DNA from: Gracilaria gracilis
Lineage: Eukaryota; Rhodophyta; Florideophyceae; Gracilariales; Gracilariaceae
Reading direction: 5' to 3'
Assembly (NCBI GenBank): GCA_030374805.1
Contig: JARGSG010000041.1
Coordinates: 62,001 to 126,000, forward strand
DNA: 64,000 bases
Both the position numbers and the translations under genes were made by a program. Positions 63,689 to 64,000 of the stretch are shown piece after piece. The notes under the pieces were generated by a model. The model did not search any database and was not told the origin of the DNA. It was given only the letters and a program-made list of their open reading frames with translations. Within the stretch, counting starts at the first letter, position 1. Every line of letters begins with the position of its first letter.

Positions 63689-64000
63689 ATGCCGGCTACT
63701 GAAGCTGTGCCGACGACCACTCGACTTCCGCCCACGTCGTTGATCAACCCTCATCGAGGTGATGGACCGGCTTCTGCCGTTGCTGGTCCCGCCCCTATCC
63801 TAGGAAGTACGGTACCTTCCGTACCTCCCACTCCTGAGGCACCTCTGAGGGCTACTGTCAATGACACCCCCCACTTAACTGTGGAAGAGCAGCTCCGCTC
63901 CACGCGGGCTGCCCATGCTACCCTTGCTAAGGAGTTGCCGCTACTTCGAAAGAAGGTGGATGACACTGCTTTGCAGGACTTTTCTGAGGATCTCCGCGTA
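63689..64000 (+). CDS. gag: Gag N-terminus of the second LTR element, runs off the window
   Basis: ATG at 63689 opens a frame with no stop for the remaining 104 codons. The first 65 residues are Pro/Thr/Ala-rich (PATEAVPTTTRLPPTS), then a helical, charged segment (VEEQLRSTRAAHATLAKELP) that may be a coiled coil. The position, about 240 nt after the primer-binding site, matches that of gag in the 53-62 kb element. The sequence is not the same family as that gag. Confidence 0.5.
   Translation, partial: MPATEAVPTTTRLPPTSLINPHRGDGPASAVAGPAPILGSTVPSVPPTPEAPLRATVNDTPHLTVEEQLRSTRAAHATLAKELPLLRKKVDDTALQDFSEDLRV

Overview
The window looks like a stretch of nuclear DNA from an intron-poor eukaryote. 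TATA boxes lie upstream of several genes, one transposase has a 55-nt GT-AG intron with a TACTAAC branch point, and there are Gypsy-type LTR retrotransposons, Plavaka-like and PIF/Harbinger-like DNA transposons, and a TIR-NB-ARC-WD40 receptor-like gene without introns. That mix, together with small secreted Gly-, Pro- and His-rich proteins, fits a red alga of the Chondrus type best. This is inference; no marker gene fixes the species. All coordinates were read by hand.

Layout. 1-3.2 kb: accessory DNA with an inverted-repeat unit (742-1781), a degenerate 255-262 bp tandem repeat and a small TATA-driven ORF. 3.8-8.8 kb: relic of a Plavaka-like DNA transposon, with a + strand transposase and a convergent coiled-coil second gene, both broken. 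9.2-12.4 kb: minus-strand gene fusing a beta-class DNA N4/N6 methyltransferase to a SET domain. The MTase half is nearly intact; the SET half carries in-frame stops. 12.4-13.8 kb: small hairpins. 13.8-16.6 kb: 3' part of a Gypsy element. 17.3-17.6 kb: a Myb/SANT-like fragment. 19.3-24 kb: a membrane protein and a broken RTX-like gene set. 24.9-29.1 kb: the TIR-NB-ARC-WD40 gene. 29.5-40.8 kb: five small membrane or secreted-type genes (two with His-rich repeats, two paralogous Gly-rich) separated by palindromes. About 42-51.5 kb: an AT-rich block with two PIF/Harbinger relics in opposite orientation and a companion ORF with one stop. 51.6-62.6 kb: an inverted 3' fragment and then a 9.3-kb Gypsy element with both LTRs. 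62.6-64 kb: start of a second LTR element whose gag runs off the window.

The most unusual features are two. First, the MTase-SET fusion would join DNA methylation and lysine methylation in one polypeptide. Second, a long antisense ORF lies between pol and the 3' LTR of the Gypsy family; it is present in three copies here, and the frame break shared by two copies is absent from the third. Around the Gypsy elements there is also a 5-bp flank arranged as expected if an inversion had split one insertion's target-site duplication.

Limits: no database search was possible. Family calls rest on motifs seen in translation, frameshifts may be real or assembly errors, and introns may have been missed.
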